A stretch of DNA of 64,000 nt from Lachnospiraceae bacterium. GTDB lineage: Bacteria; Bacillota; Clostridia; Lachnospirales; Lachnospiraceae. The DNA lies in the NCBI GenBank assembly GCA_024685005.1, contig JAIKWF010000071.1, positions 62,001 through 126,000 on the forward strand. The letters run 5' to 3'. The notes under the pieces are model-generated. The model did not search any database. It saw only the letters and a list, made by a program, of their open reading frames with translations, and had not been told where the DNA came from. Positions 1-7,986 of this stretch are shown one piece after another; the stretch's first letter is position 1; each line of letters starts with the position of its first letter. Position numbers and translations under genes: made by a program.

Positions 1-719
1 TCCGCCAAAAACGCATCCAGTTCCTTCGGCGTGCCCAGTACATGGACTCTGTCAAAATCAACGATGGAGATCCTGACATCACCGCCCTTTTCGATCAGGT
101 AGTTGTACAAAGGTGCTACATACTTTTCGCCCTTTTCCATCTTTTCATCACCTGTATAATATTCCCGGTACAGCTGCGCATACAGTCCGCAGCTCTTAAA
201 ATAATACGCTCCCAGGGTACAGTTGTCCGAAATTCTGGTTTTCTCCCGTACCTCGGTGGCTTTTCCGTTTTCATCCAGTTTTACAAAGCTCCAGTGGTCT
301 CCATCCGCATGAAAGCAGGGGATAAACCCATCGCCTGCGATCTGCTCGCTTGTCATCTGGTTCGCTTCCACATAAGTGTCGATATTATAGATCAAAAGAC
401 CGCTGTCCGCATCCCAGTAAGGCTCCGCCAGCATTGCCGTAGTAGCCTGTCCGTCTGTCTGATGATCCAGCTCGATCACCTGCACATTCTCAATGCCGAT
501 CCTATGGCAGGTTTCCATTACAAAATCCCTTGCTCCGTCTTCTTTGCGCACCACAAAAATATAATCATTTACCGGGCTGTAAAAACCCTCCAGACTTTCC
601 ATAGACCACTCAAAAAGAGTCTTCCCCTTTGCCGGGATCTGGTATTTCGGCACTCTGTAGCCTGCTTCTCTGAATCTGCTGCCAAGTCCCGCCATTGTGA
701 TCAGGATCGTAAGTTTCAT
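1..719 (-). CDS. Sugar-phosphate nucleotidyltransferase, 3' end cut by window edge
   Basis: About 239 residues are visible and the C-terminus lies outside the window. The N-terminus reads MKLTILITMAGLGSRF followed by a PKYQI segment. This fits the G-rich loop and lysine of NTP-transferase (pyrophosphorylase) folds, which activate a sugar or alcohol phosphate with a nucleotide. An acidic patch near YNIDTY could be the metal-binding region. The start is ATG at 719, about 9 bases after an AGAGAGG-type ribosome-binding site; no upstream frame is better. It is the last visible gene of a minus-strand run with DUF4956, VTC, CotH, HAD and phosphotransferase genes, so it probably activates a substituent for a surface polymer. 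The exact substrate cannot be read from sequence. Confidence 0.8.
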   Translation of the reverse strand, partial: MKLTILITMAGLGSRFREAGYRVPKYQIPAKGKTLFEWSMESLEGFYSPVNDYIFVVRKEDGARDFVMETCHRIGIENVQVIELDHQTDGQATTAMLAEPYWDADSGLLIYNIDTYVEANQMTSEQIAGDGFIPCFHADGDHWSFVKLDENGKATEVREKTRISDNCTLGAYYFKSCGLYAQLYREYYTGDEKMEKGEKYVAPLYNYLIEKGGDVRISIVDFDRVHVLGTPKELDAFLA

Positions 720-811
720 CTTGGTACCTCTCTTTTATCATTTTACCGGCATTCCGGCCGATATCCCACTCCCATGTGTTTTGTCGCGCGATCGACACAT
801 CCTGTTTTCCA

Positions 812-1489
812 TTATATGGTGATTTCTCCGCTATGCTCCATCAGGGAGGCATTTACCACGGAGGAAATCCCGCTCACAGCGCTCAAAAGCTCTTTTTCCT
901 GAACGGACCTTAGTTCCAGGATCAGATCAAGCCCCGCAGGTGACAAATTGCGGGAACGGACCTTCACTCCCTTCGCATACCGGTTTGCCGCAGAAAGGAT
1001 CTCTTCTTCCGCCGAGTCCGCTTTGGCATTGACCACCAGCACCAGCACGCCCTTTCCGGCTGGTGTCAGTTCCAAAAGGAACAGAAATACCGTGATAGCC
1101 AGGGACATCAGAATGGCGATCTTGTACATCTGCGCGCCGCAGATAATGCCGATACTGATGGACCAGAACAAAAACATCAGATCCATAGGGTCTTTGATGG
1201 CCGTTCTGAACCTGACAATGGAAAGCGCGCCTACCATTCCCAGGGAGATCACCAGATTGGACTGCATGGCAAGCAGGATGCCTGCCGTGATCATGGCGAT
1301 GAGGGAAAGGGATATATTAAAGGTTTTATTGTAAAACGTCTTTTTGGAGGCCGCATAATAAACGGCAAAAATGTATAATGCCAAAACGGCTGTCACCGAC
1401 AGCGTCGCAACGATCCGGCCGGTGGTAATATCACTTCCGGAAAAGCCCTCCAAAAAGGACCGTTTGAAAATATCACCGAATGTATTCAT
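812..1489 (-). CDS. DUF4956 family membrane protein
   Basis: A 225-residue integral membrane protein with about four transmembrane helices in residues 25-145. It carries the family-typical conserved segment around GALSIVRFRTAIKDPMD, followed by a soluble C-terminal domain of about 80 residues. The function of DUF4956 proteins is not established; they commonly sit beside VTC-domain and CotH genes, as here. The start is ATG at 1489, preceded by a clear AGGAAG site. It overlaps the end of the upstream VTC gene by 17 bases, which suggests translational coupling. A longer in-frame extension upstream exists but has no ribosome-binding site and would lie mostly inside the VTC gene. Confidence 0.85.
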   Translation of the reverse strand: MNTFGDIFKRSFLEGFSGSDITTGRIVATLSVTAVLALYIFAVYYAASKKTFYNKTFNISLSLIAMITAGILLAMQSNLVISLGMVGALSIVRFRTAIKDPMDLMFLFWSISIGIICGAQMYKIAILMSLAITVFLFLLELTPAGKGVLVLVVNAKADSAEEEILSAANRYAKGVKVRSRNLSPAGLDLILELRSVQEKELLSAVSGISSVVNASLMEHSGEITI

Positions 1490-2204
1490 GCAGCTTCCTT
1501 TCTTCTCTTCTGCAAAGATAATATTTGGAAAATGTCTCCTGACGCAGCTTTCCCAAAGAAAGCACATCCCGAATGGTATCCGGCAGGAGTGCATCGTATT
1601 TCACTTCCATGAGGCTTTCCCCCAAGGGAAGAATGGGCATCTGAAAGGGATACGCCTCAAACAGCTGCTCCGGCTTCATTCCCGCGCTGATCTGCTGATC
1701 AAAGGTGACCCGCACATTGCCGGCCGCATTTACAAAAGGCCTCCTGTTGTAGATCACAAGCACTTTGGGCCGCAGCAGTCTCGTCCGTTGCAGACAGACA
1801 AAATCCTTGTAAACAGGATTTTGATCCGAAAAATCCTCATCCCGCAGGTCCAAAAGCCTTCCTCTTATCATATCCTCAGCCTGCTCCCGGGAAAGAGCGC
1901 AGCTCTCTTTTGCCGTCATGCCGTTTTTCTTGCTCTTTCGTTCCAGCCTGATATAGCCATCATCTCCGTTGTAGCAGCGGACCCGGTATTTCACTCTGGG
2001 ATCCGTCCCCGCCTCATTCTGACGATAGCAGCTGTCCTGATAGTCATCGAAATAGACACTCCGGATCTGATAAAGCCCTGTATCCCCGGCATGACTGTCC
2101 GGCTCCATAACCTGCTTTGCCCTTTCAGACAGCACCGCCAGGAGACGGGCATCTATTCTGAATTTGTACTCATGGCGCCAGGAAAGCGCTTTCTCATTTT
2201 TCAT
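1473..2204 (-). CDS. VTC domain protein (polyphosphate polymerase-like)
   Basis: 243 residues resembling the VTC catalytic tunnel domain, a CYTH/triphosphate-tunnel fold that in yeast Vtc4 polymerises polyphosphate from ATP. Basic and acidic tunnel motifs alternate along the strands: EYKFRI near the N-terminus, RSVYFDD, KYRVRCYN, IRLERKSKKNG, RPKVLVIYNRRPF, and LMEVKYD near the C-terminus. No SPX domain or transmembrane helix is present. It is the soluble member of a CotH/VTC/DUF4956 trio, and the DUF4956 protein may provide the membrane part. Polyphosphate synthesis is inferred from the family; a role in modifying a surface polymer is equally possible. Confidence 0.8.
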   Translation of the reverse strand: MKNEKALSWRHEYKFRIDARLLAVLSERAKQVMEPDSHAGDTGLYQIRSVYFDDYQDSCYRQNEAGTDPRVKYRVRCYNGDDGYIRLERKSKKNGMTAKESCALSREQAEDMIRGRLLDLRDEDFSDQNPVYKDFVCLQRTRLLRPKVLVIYNRRPFVNAAGNVRVTFDQQISAGMKPEQLFEAYPFQMPILPLGESLMEVKYDALLPDTIRDVLSLGKLRQETFSKYYLCRREERKLHEYIR

Positions 2205-2330
2205 ATCCGTATCCGGCCTCTAAAGCGTCGAAAAGACGACCCCTTCGGCAAAAATCATAAACTAATGTCTATCATACCACATAATGTGGCCAAATTCCAC
2301 TTTTTTACAAGATGATGTAAACTCCCCTCA

Positions 2331-3953
2331 TCAGCGCAGCAAACCGTCCAAATAGGACAGGCGCCTGTTTGTAAAATCCTTCATAAAGGACAGGTCCCCG
2401 TCTGCATTCCCTTCCGGCCAGCGCTCCTGTTCTCTGGCCAGCGCTCCGGATTCCTTTAGCTTTTCCGAAAGAGCGTCCATACGCTCTGTCAGGGAAGCAT
2501 CGGAAAAAACGCCCCGGCGCCACTGCGTCCACAGATCAGAGGCCTCTTTTGCAAAGCCGTCTGCATTCTCCTCGAAAGCCCGCTGCCCCGGCTCAAACCG
2601 TACCGGTTCCTCTACCGATTCATCGGACTGGGCGCAGTAATAGGCATTCTCCTCGTATACGCAGCCAAAGGAAATATTCATATCCCAGGGGATAAAATAT
2701 CCCACAAGGGCATCCCCTTTTTTTCTGGTCACATAATAGTGATTCTTGTTTTCATTGTCAAAACCGGCAATGGCCTGGTAAAACAGCCAGTTTTCAAGCA
2801 GACTTCGTTTATCGCAGATTTTAAAGATCCTTTCGGAAAACTCTTTTTCATCTGCTTCGTAGCACTCTGCCAGCTGCCTCAGCCCTTCCCATTCTTCCTC
2901 GTTTTGCAGGATGGTATCCCCCTTCAGATAGTATCCGCCCCGCAGATCAGGGCTGCCGGGATCCGGAAGCGCACCTTCAAAGGCAGCTTTTTCCAGAGGC
3001 GCCGTATATTTTTTCTTATAGATCCGCTCGATGGGGGATTTCCCTTCTTTCATCTGGTCAGAAACCGAGTCCATGGAAAGGAGCTTCCGGTCCACAGGGT
3101 AGCTGAGAAGATACAGCCCCGTATAACCGCCGCCGATGATCACTTCCACATACTCACCTTCCACTCCCATGGTGATCCCATAGGGGTTATCGCCGGCTCC
3201 CGTCTCTTTCCACAGGTCCATGCAAAGCTTATCACGGATCCTGGAAGGATCCGCATAGAGGCTGTTCAAGATCCAGTCGTCATCCTTCCGCATACCTAAA
3301 AGCCGGACTTTTTTCTTTACGATCTCCCCCTCTTTTTCCTTCTTCAGACGAAGACGGAGACTCTTTTTTTCGTATGTCAGAGAGGTGTTGCCCCGAAGGG
3401 ATGCGCTGCTGAGGCACTCCGTCACCTTCACCCCCTCCTCCGCCGCTTCATAAAGCCGCATCAAAAAAAGAGGCTGCCCCTTGTCGTCGGTCTGATCCGT
3501 GGGGGAAAAATCCATCACCGGAAGTCCCACAGGCTTCAAGTGGCAGAGGGTATACTGCTTATCCCGGACCGCAATAAAATCCACGCTGCCGTTTTGCCGC
3601 ATCATCTCTTCGCAAGCTGCCGCGCCACCCCCGGCCGGGTCATGGGCAAATAAAAGCAGGGTATCCTCCGCATAAAAATCCGAAGCTCCGGGAAGGCTTC
3701 CTCCTTTTTCCACAGGATAATAAAATGTCCTGCTGCCCTCGTCAAACGGGATCCTTTGATCTTCCGAAAAAAGCGAAAAAGACAGAGGCGTATCCGCTTC
3801 CGTCTCTGTCAGTTTTTGCTTTACTGCTTCCATCTTCTTTTGGGATACAACTCCGCCGCCCATAACGCCGCTTCCGTTTTTTACTGACCAGAGCGTGGCA
3901 AAAAGCAGGAATAATGCTGCGCTGCTCCAAAGCAAAATGCGTTTCAGCTTCAT
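2331..3953 (-). CDS. CotH-family protein kinase-like secreted/membrane protein
   Basis: 540 residues with an N-terminal signal anchor (residues 3-22), then a CotH-type atypical kinase domain. Recognisable segments are LRGNTSL followed by KSLRLRLKK, the DPSRIRDKL helix, GGYTGLYLLSYPVD, and the catalytic-type PWDMNISFG. Bacterial spore-coat CotH is a secreted kinase; homologues outside sporulation loci commonly pair with VTC and DUF4956 genes. The start is ATG at 3953 after GGGAGG. It overlaps the stop of the upstream HAD gene as ATGA, so the two are coupled. The substrate is unknown; an extracytoplasmic protein or polymer is plausible. Confidence 0.85.
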   Translation of the reverse strand: MKLKRILLWSSAALFLLFATLWSVKNGSGVMGGGVVSQKKMEAVKQKLTETEADTPLSFSLFSEDQRIPFDEGSRTFYYPVEKGGSLPGASDFYAEDTLLLFAHDPAGGGAAACEEMMRQNGSVDFIAVRDKQYTLCHLKPVGLPVMDFSPTDQTDDKGQPLFLMRLYEAAEEGVKVTECLSSASLRGNTSLTYEKKSLRLRLKKEKEGEIVKKKVRLLGMRKDDDWILNSLYADPSRIRDKLCMDLWKETGAGDNPYGITMGVEGEYVEVIIGGGYTGLYLLSYPVDRKLLSMDSVSDQMKEGKSPIERIYKKKYTAPLEKAAFEGALPDPGSPDLRGGYYLKGDTILQNEEEWEGLRQLAECYEADEKEFSERIFKICDKRSLLENWLFYQAIAGFDNENKNHYYVTRKKGDALVGYFIPWDMNISFGCVYEENAYYCAQSDESVEEPVRFEPGQRAFEENADGFAKEASDLWTQWRRGVFSDASLTERMDALSEKLKESGALAREQERWPEGNADGDLSFMKDFTNRRLSYLDGLLR

Positions 3954-4354
3954 GCAAGATCCTCCCGCGACCGTTTGCAAACCTCATCCATCTGCTCTAC
4001 GGAAAGGGACAGAAACTCATCCGGTCTCACAGTCCTGTCATCCACATAAAAACCATGATGTCCCGGCCAGGGCTTTCCGTAAATGATCTCGTCATAGGGA
4101 ATATCCCATTTTTCCAGCCAGGCCAGCAAAACCTTTGCGGTATTGGCATTGATCTTTCCGATGTTGCCTCCGTAGCTGTTCATGTTTCTGGATGTAAACA
4201 GAACGATCTTCGCGCCCCCTTCTTTGTACTCCCTGATCTTATCCACCATAGCACCGTAGGGTACCAGATCGCTGTACTGCTCCTCTTTTTTCTTAATGGG
4301 GCAAAGCGTTCCGTCAATATCAAAACAAAAAGTCAGATCCTCATATGCATTCAT
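3950..4354 (-). CDS. HAD-superfamily phosphatase, capsule-biosynthesis type
   Basis: 134 residues with the HAD catalytic loop CFDIDGTLC (D12 nucleophile and D14), a FTSRN motif II, and a C-terminal KPWPGHHGFYVDD segment supplying motifs III and IV. There is no cap domain of note, as in small capsule-locus phosphatases that dephosphorylate sugar phosphates. It is encoded between a kinase-like phosphotransferase and the CotH gene, overlapping the latter by four bases. The likely role is removal of a phosphate from a polymer precursor or decoration intermediate. The substrate cannot be assigned. Confidence 0.8.
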   Translation of the reverse strand: MNAYEDLTFCFDIDGTLCPIKKKEEQYSDLVPYGAMVDKIREYKEGGAKIVLFTSRNMNSYGGNIGKINANTAKVLLAWLEKWDIPYDEIIYGKPWPGHHGFYVDDRTVRPDEFLSLSVEQMDEVCKRSREDLA

Positions 4355-4434
4355 GTTGCTGTATCCTTTCCTTGCTAACTATCCCTGTATTTTCCCTGCA
4401 TAAGGCCTTTTGCAGACGCCCACAGGTCTTTTTA

Positions 4435-5892
4435 TCAATCCTTTAACTCTTCCAGGATCCCGATGGCATTTAATAAAAAGCCGAAGACTTTTCCCGGCTG
4501 ATCCATATGGAAGGGCAGCATGGACAAAAACAGCCCTGCTTCACAGACTCTCACATATTCTCTGTCATAACCGAATCTGTCCAGATAGGAGTAGAACACC
4601 TCTTTGAAGGGCTCTAAATCCGCGTCCACTGAAAGCTCCCATTTCAGATTTCCGGAAAGGCTCACTTGATAGAGGCCGCTGTTGAAAAAGTCATATCCTC
4701 CGCAAATGGAATGAGAGAGCTTGGCAATATCGTAATAGGGATCCATATACAGATCATCCTCGGAAAGCGCTCCCTTAGGATCGATCAGTTTCAGAAGCCC
4801 GGCTTGTCTGCTGTAAAGGATATTGGAAAAACAAAGATCGCCGTGGCTGATCACAAGCACATCCGCCGCCGGGCTGTGAGAAGACCTGCTGTACGCCGCC
4901 TTCCGTTTCTTTTTATATAAGGACTCATACAGGGACACCACTTCGTCAATTCCCTGATAAGAAGTTCCCATACGGATCATTCTGTCAAAATCCTCAAAAG
5001 CGTCCTGCTTTTTCAGATCCTCCATACGGCTTTTCACCTTTCCGATGTATGCCTCGTCCGCAACCTTATCACATTCAGAAACATTCGTTTTCTTTTCCTG
5101 CCTGGAAGTTAAAAAGTAGAAAAGCTGTTCCAGAATATCGGATAATTCTTCTGCGGAAACTGCGCCGTGGACGAACCGAATGGCAATATCCGTTGTATGG
5201 ATCCGCTCCATGGTATAGGATGCGCCCTCTTTTGTTTCCTGATAATCATAGGGCATCACAAACCATTTTTTCATGGCATCCGGGAGCATTCCGTAAAATT
5301 TATATTCAGATTTAATTTTCTCAATCTTACTGGATCGCTTCGTGACTGTGTAGGAATCTCCCTCCAGGGAGTTGAAAAATCTCGCATCGAATCCACCGGT
5401 GATGTAGGACAGAAATGTACTCAGATCCGACAGATCCAAAAAAGCGTTCTGGTCAATTTTCTCTCCGGAAACCTGATCGTTAAAAAGTGCTTCTTCGTTT
5501 TCAAACAGGCTTTTTTCATCCGGTAAAAAGCAGGCCGCCACCTTATCTGCGCACATGGCAAGATAGATGTCATCTGCATACGCCGCCTTTTGCAGCAGCA
5601 CTTCAAATTGACTTACATCCCCAATGCTGAAGTGGGATTTTATATAAAAAAAGCTATATTTCTTCCCGTTTCCGAGATTTGTTAATTCACGATTTATTTT
5701 CCCGAAATCATCGCTTTCAGACAGCGAAATAAAATCACACACGCTTTTTACGGCATCGCACATCCGCCTGATCCGCTCCGTCAGAGACACTCTTTTCAGG
5801 ATCGTTTCGCCATAGCTTTTGTCGCCGGTGATGGTCCTGATCTTGCGATTCGGCATTTTTCTGTCATCATAGATCACGATTACATTTTTCAT
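4435..5892 (-). CDS. Aminoglycoside phosphotransferase/choline kinase-like protein
   Basis: 485 residues. The C-terminal half has the APH-fold catalytic pair: HGDLCFSNIL (Brenner-type HxDxxxxN) and the metal-binding LIDPKG in place of DFG, followed by DPYYDIAKLSHS. The N-terminal ~200 residues are not recognised and may bind the substrate. Such phosphotransferases in capsule loci phosphorylate small alcohols or sugars. Together with the adjacent HAD phosphatase and the nucleotidyltransferase at the window edge it could form a short activation pathway for a polymer substituent, which is an inference from context. Its start overlaps the end of the flippase-like gene by four bases (ATGA). Confidence 0.72.
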   Translation of the reverse strand: MKNVIVIYDDRKMPNRKIRTITGDKSYGETILKRVSLTERIRRMCDAVKSVCDFISLSESDDFGKINRELTNLGNGKKYSFFYIKSHFSIGDVSQFEVLLQKAAYADDIYLAMCADKVAACFLPDEKSLFENEEALFNDQVSGEKIDQNAFLDLSDLSTFLSYITGGFDARFFNSLEGDSYTVTKRSSKIEKIKSEYKFYGMLPDAMKKWFVMPYDYQETKEGASYTMERIHTTDIAIRFVHGAVSAEELSDILEQLFYFLTSRQEKKTNVSECDKVADEAYIGKVKSRMEDLKKQDAFEDFDRMIRMGTSYQGIDEVVSLYESLYKKKRKAAYSRSSHSPAADVLVISHGDLCFSNILYSRQAGLLKLIDPKGALSEDDLYMDPYYDIAKLSHSICGGYDFFNSGLYQVSLSGNLKWELSVDADLEPFKEVFYSYLDRFGYDREYVRVCEAGLFLSMLPFHMDQPGKVFGFLLNAIGILEELKD

Positions 5893-6662
5893 TTTTCTTC
5901 ATCCTTCTTTGGCTGATTCAAAACCTTTGCAATACCCAGGATCAGATAGCCGCCCAGGGTAGCCGCCAAAAGCGCCGCAGTGCTCCGGCCGGTATACAAA
6001 TGGTAGATCGGCATATTTCCGCCCCGTAAAAAAATGGAGTCGATATAATTTCCGAAATCCGAAACGCGGAACATAAGACCACAGCTGCGTCCCAGGCAAA
6101 AGAGGGTAATAAGCTCAGCTCCCCAGCCCAGTGCAGAGGTGGCAATGATCAAAAAAGCTCTGCCTTCAATGAGTTTCGCCGTAAAATCATACCAGATCTT
6201 CACAAGATCCAGGCCTCTTAACGCCGCCAGGGAACGGCCGGATCTGCCTCTTCTGATCAGGTAACGGTTCAGGTAGGAAAAGCTTCCGGGAATGGCAAGA
6301 TACAAAAGTGCTCCCAAAAGGATCAGCACCCCGAAAACAGGGAAGATCACACAAAAAACACCACCCTGCCAGATGCCGATGGCAAGAAGCCACAAAAAAA
6401 GAGCCAGGATATCGTAGTACCGGTCCACCACCACACTCAAAACGCCCACCTGCCAAATGCCGGTAAGCCTGCTGATCTCTTCGATCCTGTAAACCTCCCC
6501 CAGTTTAAAAGGGATCAAAAGATTCACAAACGTGGTGCGCAGATACAGGAGCACAAAGTCCCAAAAGGGAAGCTTATGCTCCATCAGTACCAGATACAGC
6601 CTGATCATCTTAAACAGGTGTACCAGTATAAAGCCTATGATCATAAGGATCCATGTCTGCAC
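5889..6662 (-). CDS. Lysylphosphatidylglycerol synthase TM region/UPF0104-type flippase-like protein
   Basis: 257 residues, about six to seven transmembrane helices. The first third carries the typical segment with LLIPFKLGEVYRIEEISRL and a following VVDRYYDI helix, characteristic of the LPG synthase transmembrane domain (UPF0104). The cytoplasmic lysyl-transferase domain is absent, so this is a stand-alone membrane domain, as often found in polysaccharide loci where it may flip or transport lipid-linked intermediates. The start is GTG at 6662 with an AAGGA site about 11 bases upstream; an ATG seven codons in is the alternative. Confidence 0.75.
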   Translation of the reverse strand: MQTWILMIIGFILVHLFKMIRLYLVLMEHKLPFWDFVLLYLRTTFVNLLIPFKLGEVYRIEEISRLTGIWQVGVLSVVVDRYYDILALFLWLLAIGIWQGGVFCVIFPVFGVLILLGALLYLAIPGSFSYLNRYLIRRGRSGRSLAALRGLDLVKIWYDFTAKLIEGRAFLIIATSALGWGAELITLFCLGRSCGLMFRVSDFGNYIDSIFLRGGNMPIYHLYTGRSTAALLAATLGGYLILGIAKVLNQPKKDEEK

Positions 6663-6678
6663 GGTTACTTAGTTCCTT

Positions 6679-7479
6679 TCATACCATGATATCTTCATCT
6701 TCAACCCGTTTGCAGGTATAGCTCTCCCGGGGGATATCCCTGTATTCCTGCCGGATGCTCTTATTGTCCGCAAAGTATTCAAAGGCCATCTTCAAAACTT
6801 TCACAGCCTGTGAAGCCATCTTCACATTGGAAACCTGGTCATCTTCCCGCCAGGAAACGGGATAGAACACGATATCATGCTGATAATAATGAGATGCCAG
6901 GATCATCGCATAGTTAAACATCAGATTATCGGGGAATTTTTTGTAAAAACCGTCCCGCAGCATTCTGGTGGAATACAGATTCAGACCGCTGCCCAGGTCA
7001 TAGATCCGCCGTCTCGTTACAACGGCAAAGATGAAATCGTAAACGATATTGCCGAAGGTGCGAAACAGGGAATATCCCTGCAGTCTGGATCCCCGCATAA
7101 AACGGGCTCCCAGAACACAATCGTGTTTCTTGTAAAGTCTGCTCTTAAAAACAGGGAGGAAGTCATGGATATCTCCCTGATCATCGCCGTGAAGCATGCA
7201 CACATAATCAAAACCGTTGTCCACAGCGTATTGGAAGGCCATTTTCTGGGATCCGCCCAGGCCGTAATTCTCATCGTTCATCACAAGAGAGATCTTGTCG
7301 CTTTTATTTTGGGAAAGCCAGGAAAGCACCTCTTCTCTGGTCCGGTCCGTACTCCGGTTATCCACCACCAGTACTTCTTCCAGGTTGGAAAGCACCTTTT
7401 CATCCAACTGGGACAGTACCCGGGTGATCTGCTTTTCACAGTTATATGCCGGTATAAACAGTAAAATCTTATCCTTCAT
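6679..7479 (-). CDS. Family 2 glycosyltransferase (polyprenyl-phosphate sugar transferase type)
   Basis: 266 residues with a GT-A fold: FIPAYNCE at the N-terminus, VVDNRSTDRT, and a HGDDQGD catalytic aspartate region. The length and lack of C-terminal transmembrane helices fit soluble dolichyl/undecaprenyl-phosphate glycosyltransferases such as DPM1-like enzymes, which typically charge the lipid carrier with a sugar. The neighbouring GtrA protein supports this, because GtrA and such transferases work together to present lipid-linked sugars. The start is ATG at 7479, directly after a GGGAGG site; a longer frame to 7542 lacks one. Confidence 0.85.
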   Translation of the reverse strand: MKDKILLFIPAYNCEKQITRVLSQLDEKVLSNLEEVLVVDNRSTDRTREEVLSWLSQNKSDKISLVMNDENYGLGGSQKMAFQYAVDNGFDYVCMLHGDDQGDIHDFLPVFKSRLYKKHDCVLGARFMRGSRLQGYSLFRTFGNIVYDFIFAVVTRRRIYDLGSGLNLYSTRMLRDGFYKKFPDNLMFNYAMILASHYYQHDIVFYPVSWREDDQVSNVKMASQAVKVLKMAFEYFADNKSIRQEYRDIPRESYTCKRVEDEDIMV

Positions 7480-7495
7480 AGAATCCTCCCTCACT

Positions 7496-7954
7496 TTAAC
7501 CCGCAACCTTTTTTTCTTCCAAAAACAGCTTACGCGTAACAAAATTATAAACCATTACAATAGCCGTCGCAACCATTTTAGCCCCTGCCGTAACAAGGCC
7601 TGCACCCAGATGCTGCTTCAAAAATGCAGAGTTTTCATAGATCACATCAATGGAAACCTTGATGATGGCTTCATTGAGCAACAGCCCGAAAAGAGAAAGG
7701 ATCACAAAGATCACAAACTCCTTTTTCGGATCCATATCCTCTCTTCTTTTGAACACAAACTTCATGGAAAGAAGGTAGTTGATGATCACCGAAATGGTAA
7801 ATCCCCAAAAAGCACCGATGAGTGCCGCCGGCGAGGTAGCCATGCCCGCCTTCCGCAGCAGTGCCGAAACGATCAGGGTAATGGCAAAATCGATTCCAAA
7901 GCAAACCACACCCACAATACCGAATTTTACGATCTGATCCATTAGTTTTTTCAT
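7496..7954 (-). CDS. GtrA-family membrane protein
   Basis: 152 residues with four predicted transmembrane helices and the family pattern of FGIVGVVCFGIDF at the start and ISVIINYLLSMKFVFK in the middle. GtrA proteins are thought to translocate polyprenyl-phosphate-linked sugars for surface polymer glycosylation. It lies 16 bases upstream of the family 2 glycosyltransferase start, consistent with a two-gene functional unit inside the operon. Confidence 0.88.
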   Translation of the reverse strand: MKKLMDQIVKFGIVGVVCFGIDFAITLIVSALLRKAGMATSPAALIGAFWGFTISVIINYLLSMKFVFKRREDMDPKKEFVIFVILSLFGLLLNEAIIKVSIDVIYENSAFLKQHLGAGLVTAGAKMVATAIVMVYNFVTRKLFLEEKKVAG

Positions 7955-7986
7955 ATGCTTCTAACCAAACCTGTCCTTTTTTCTGA

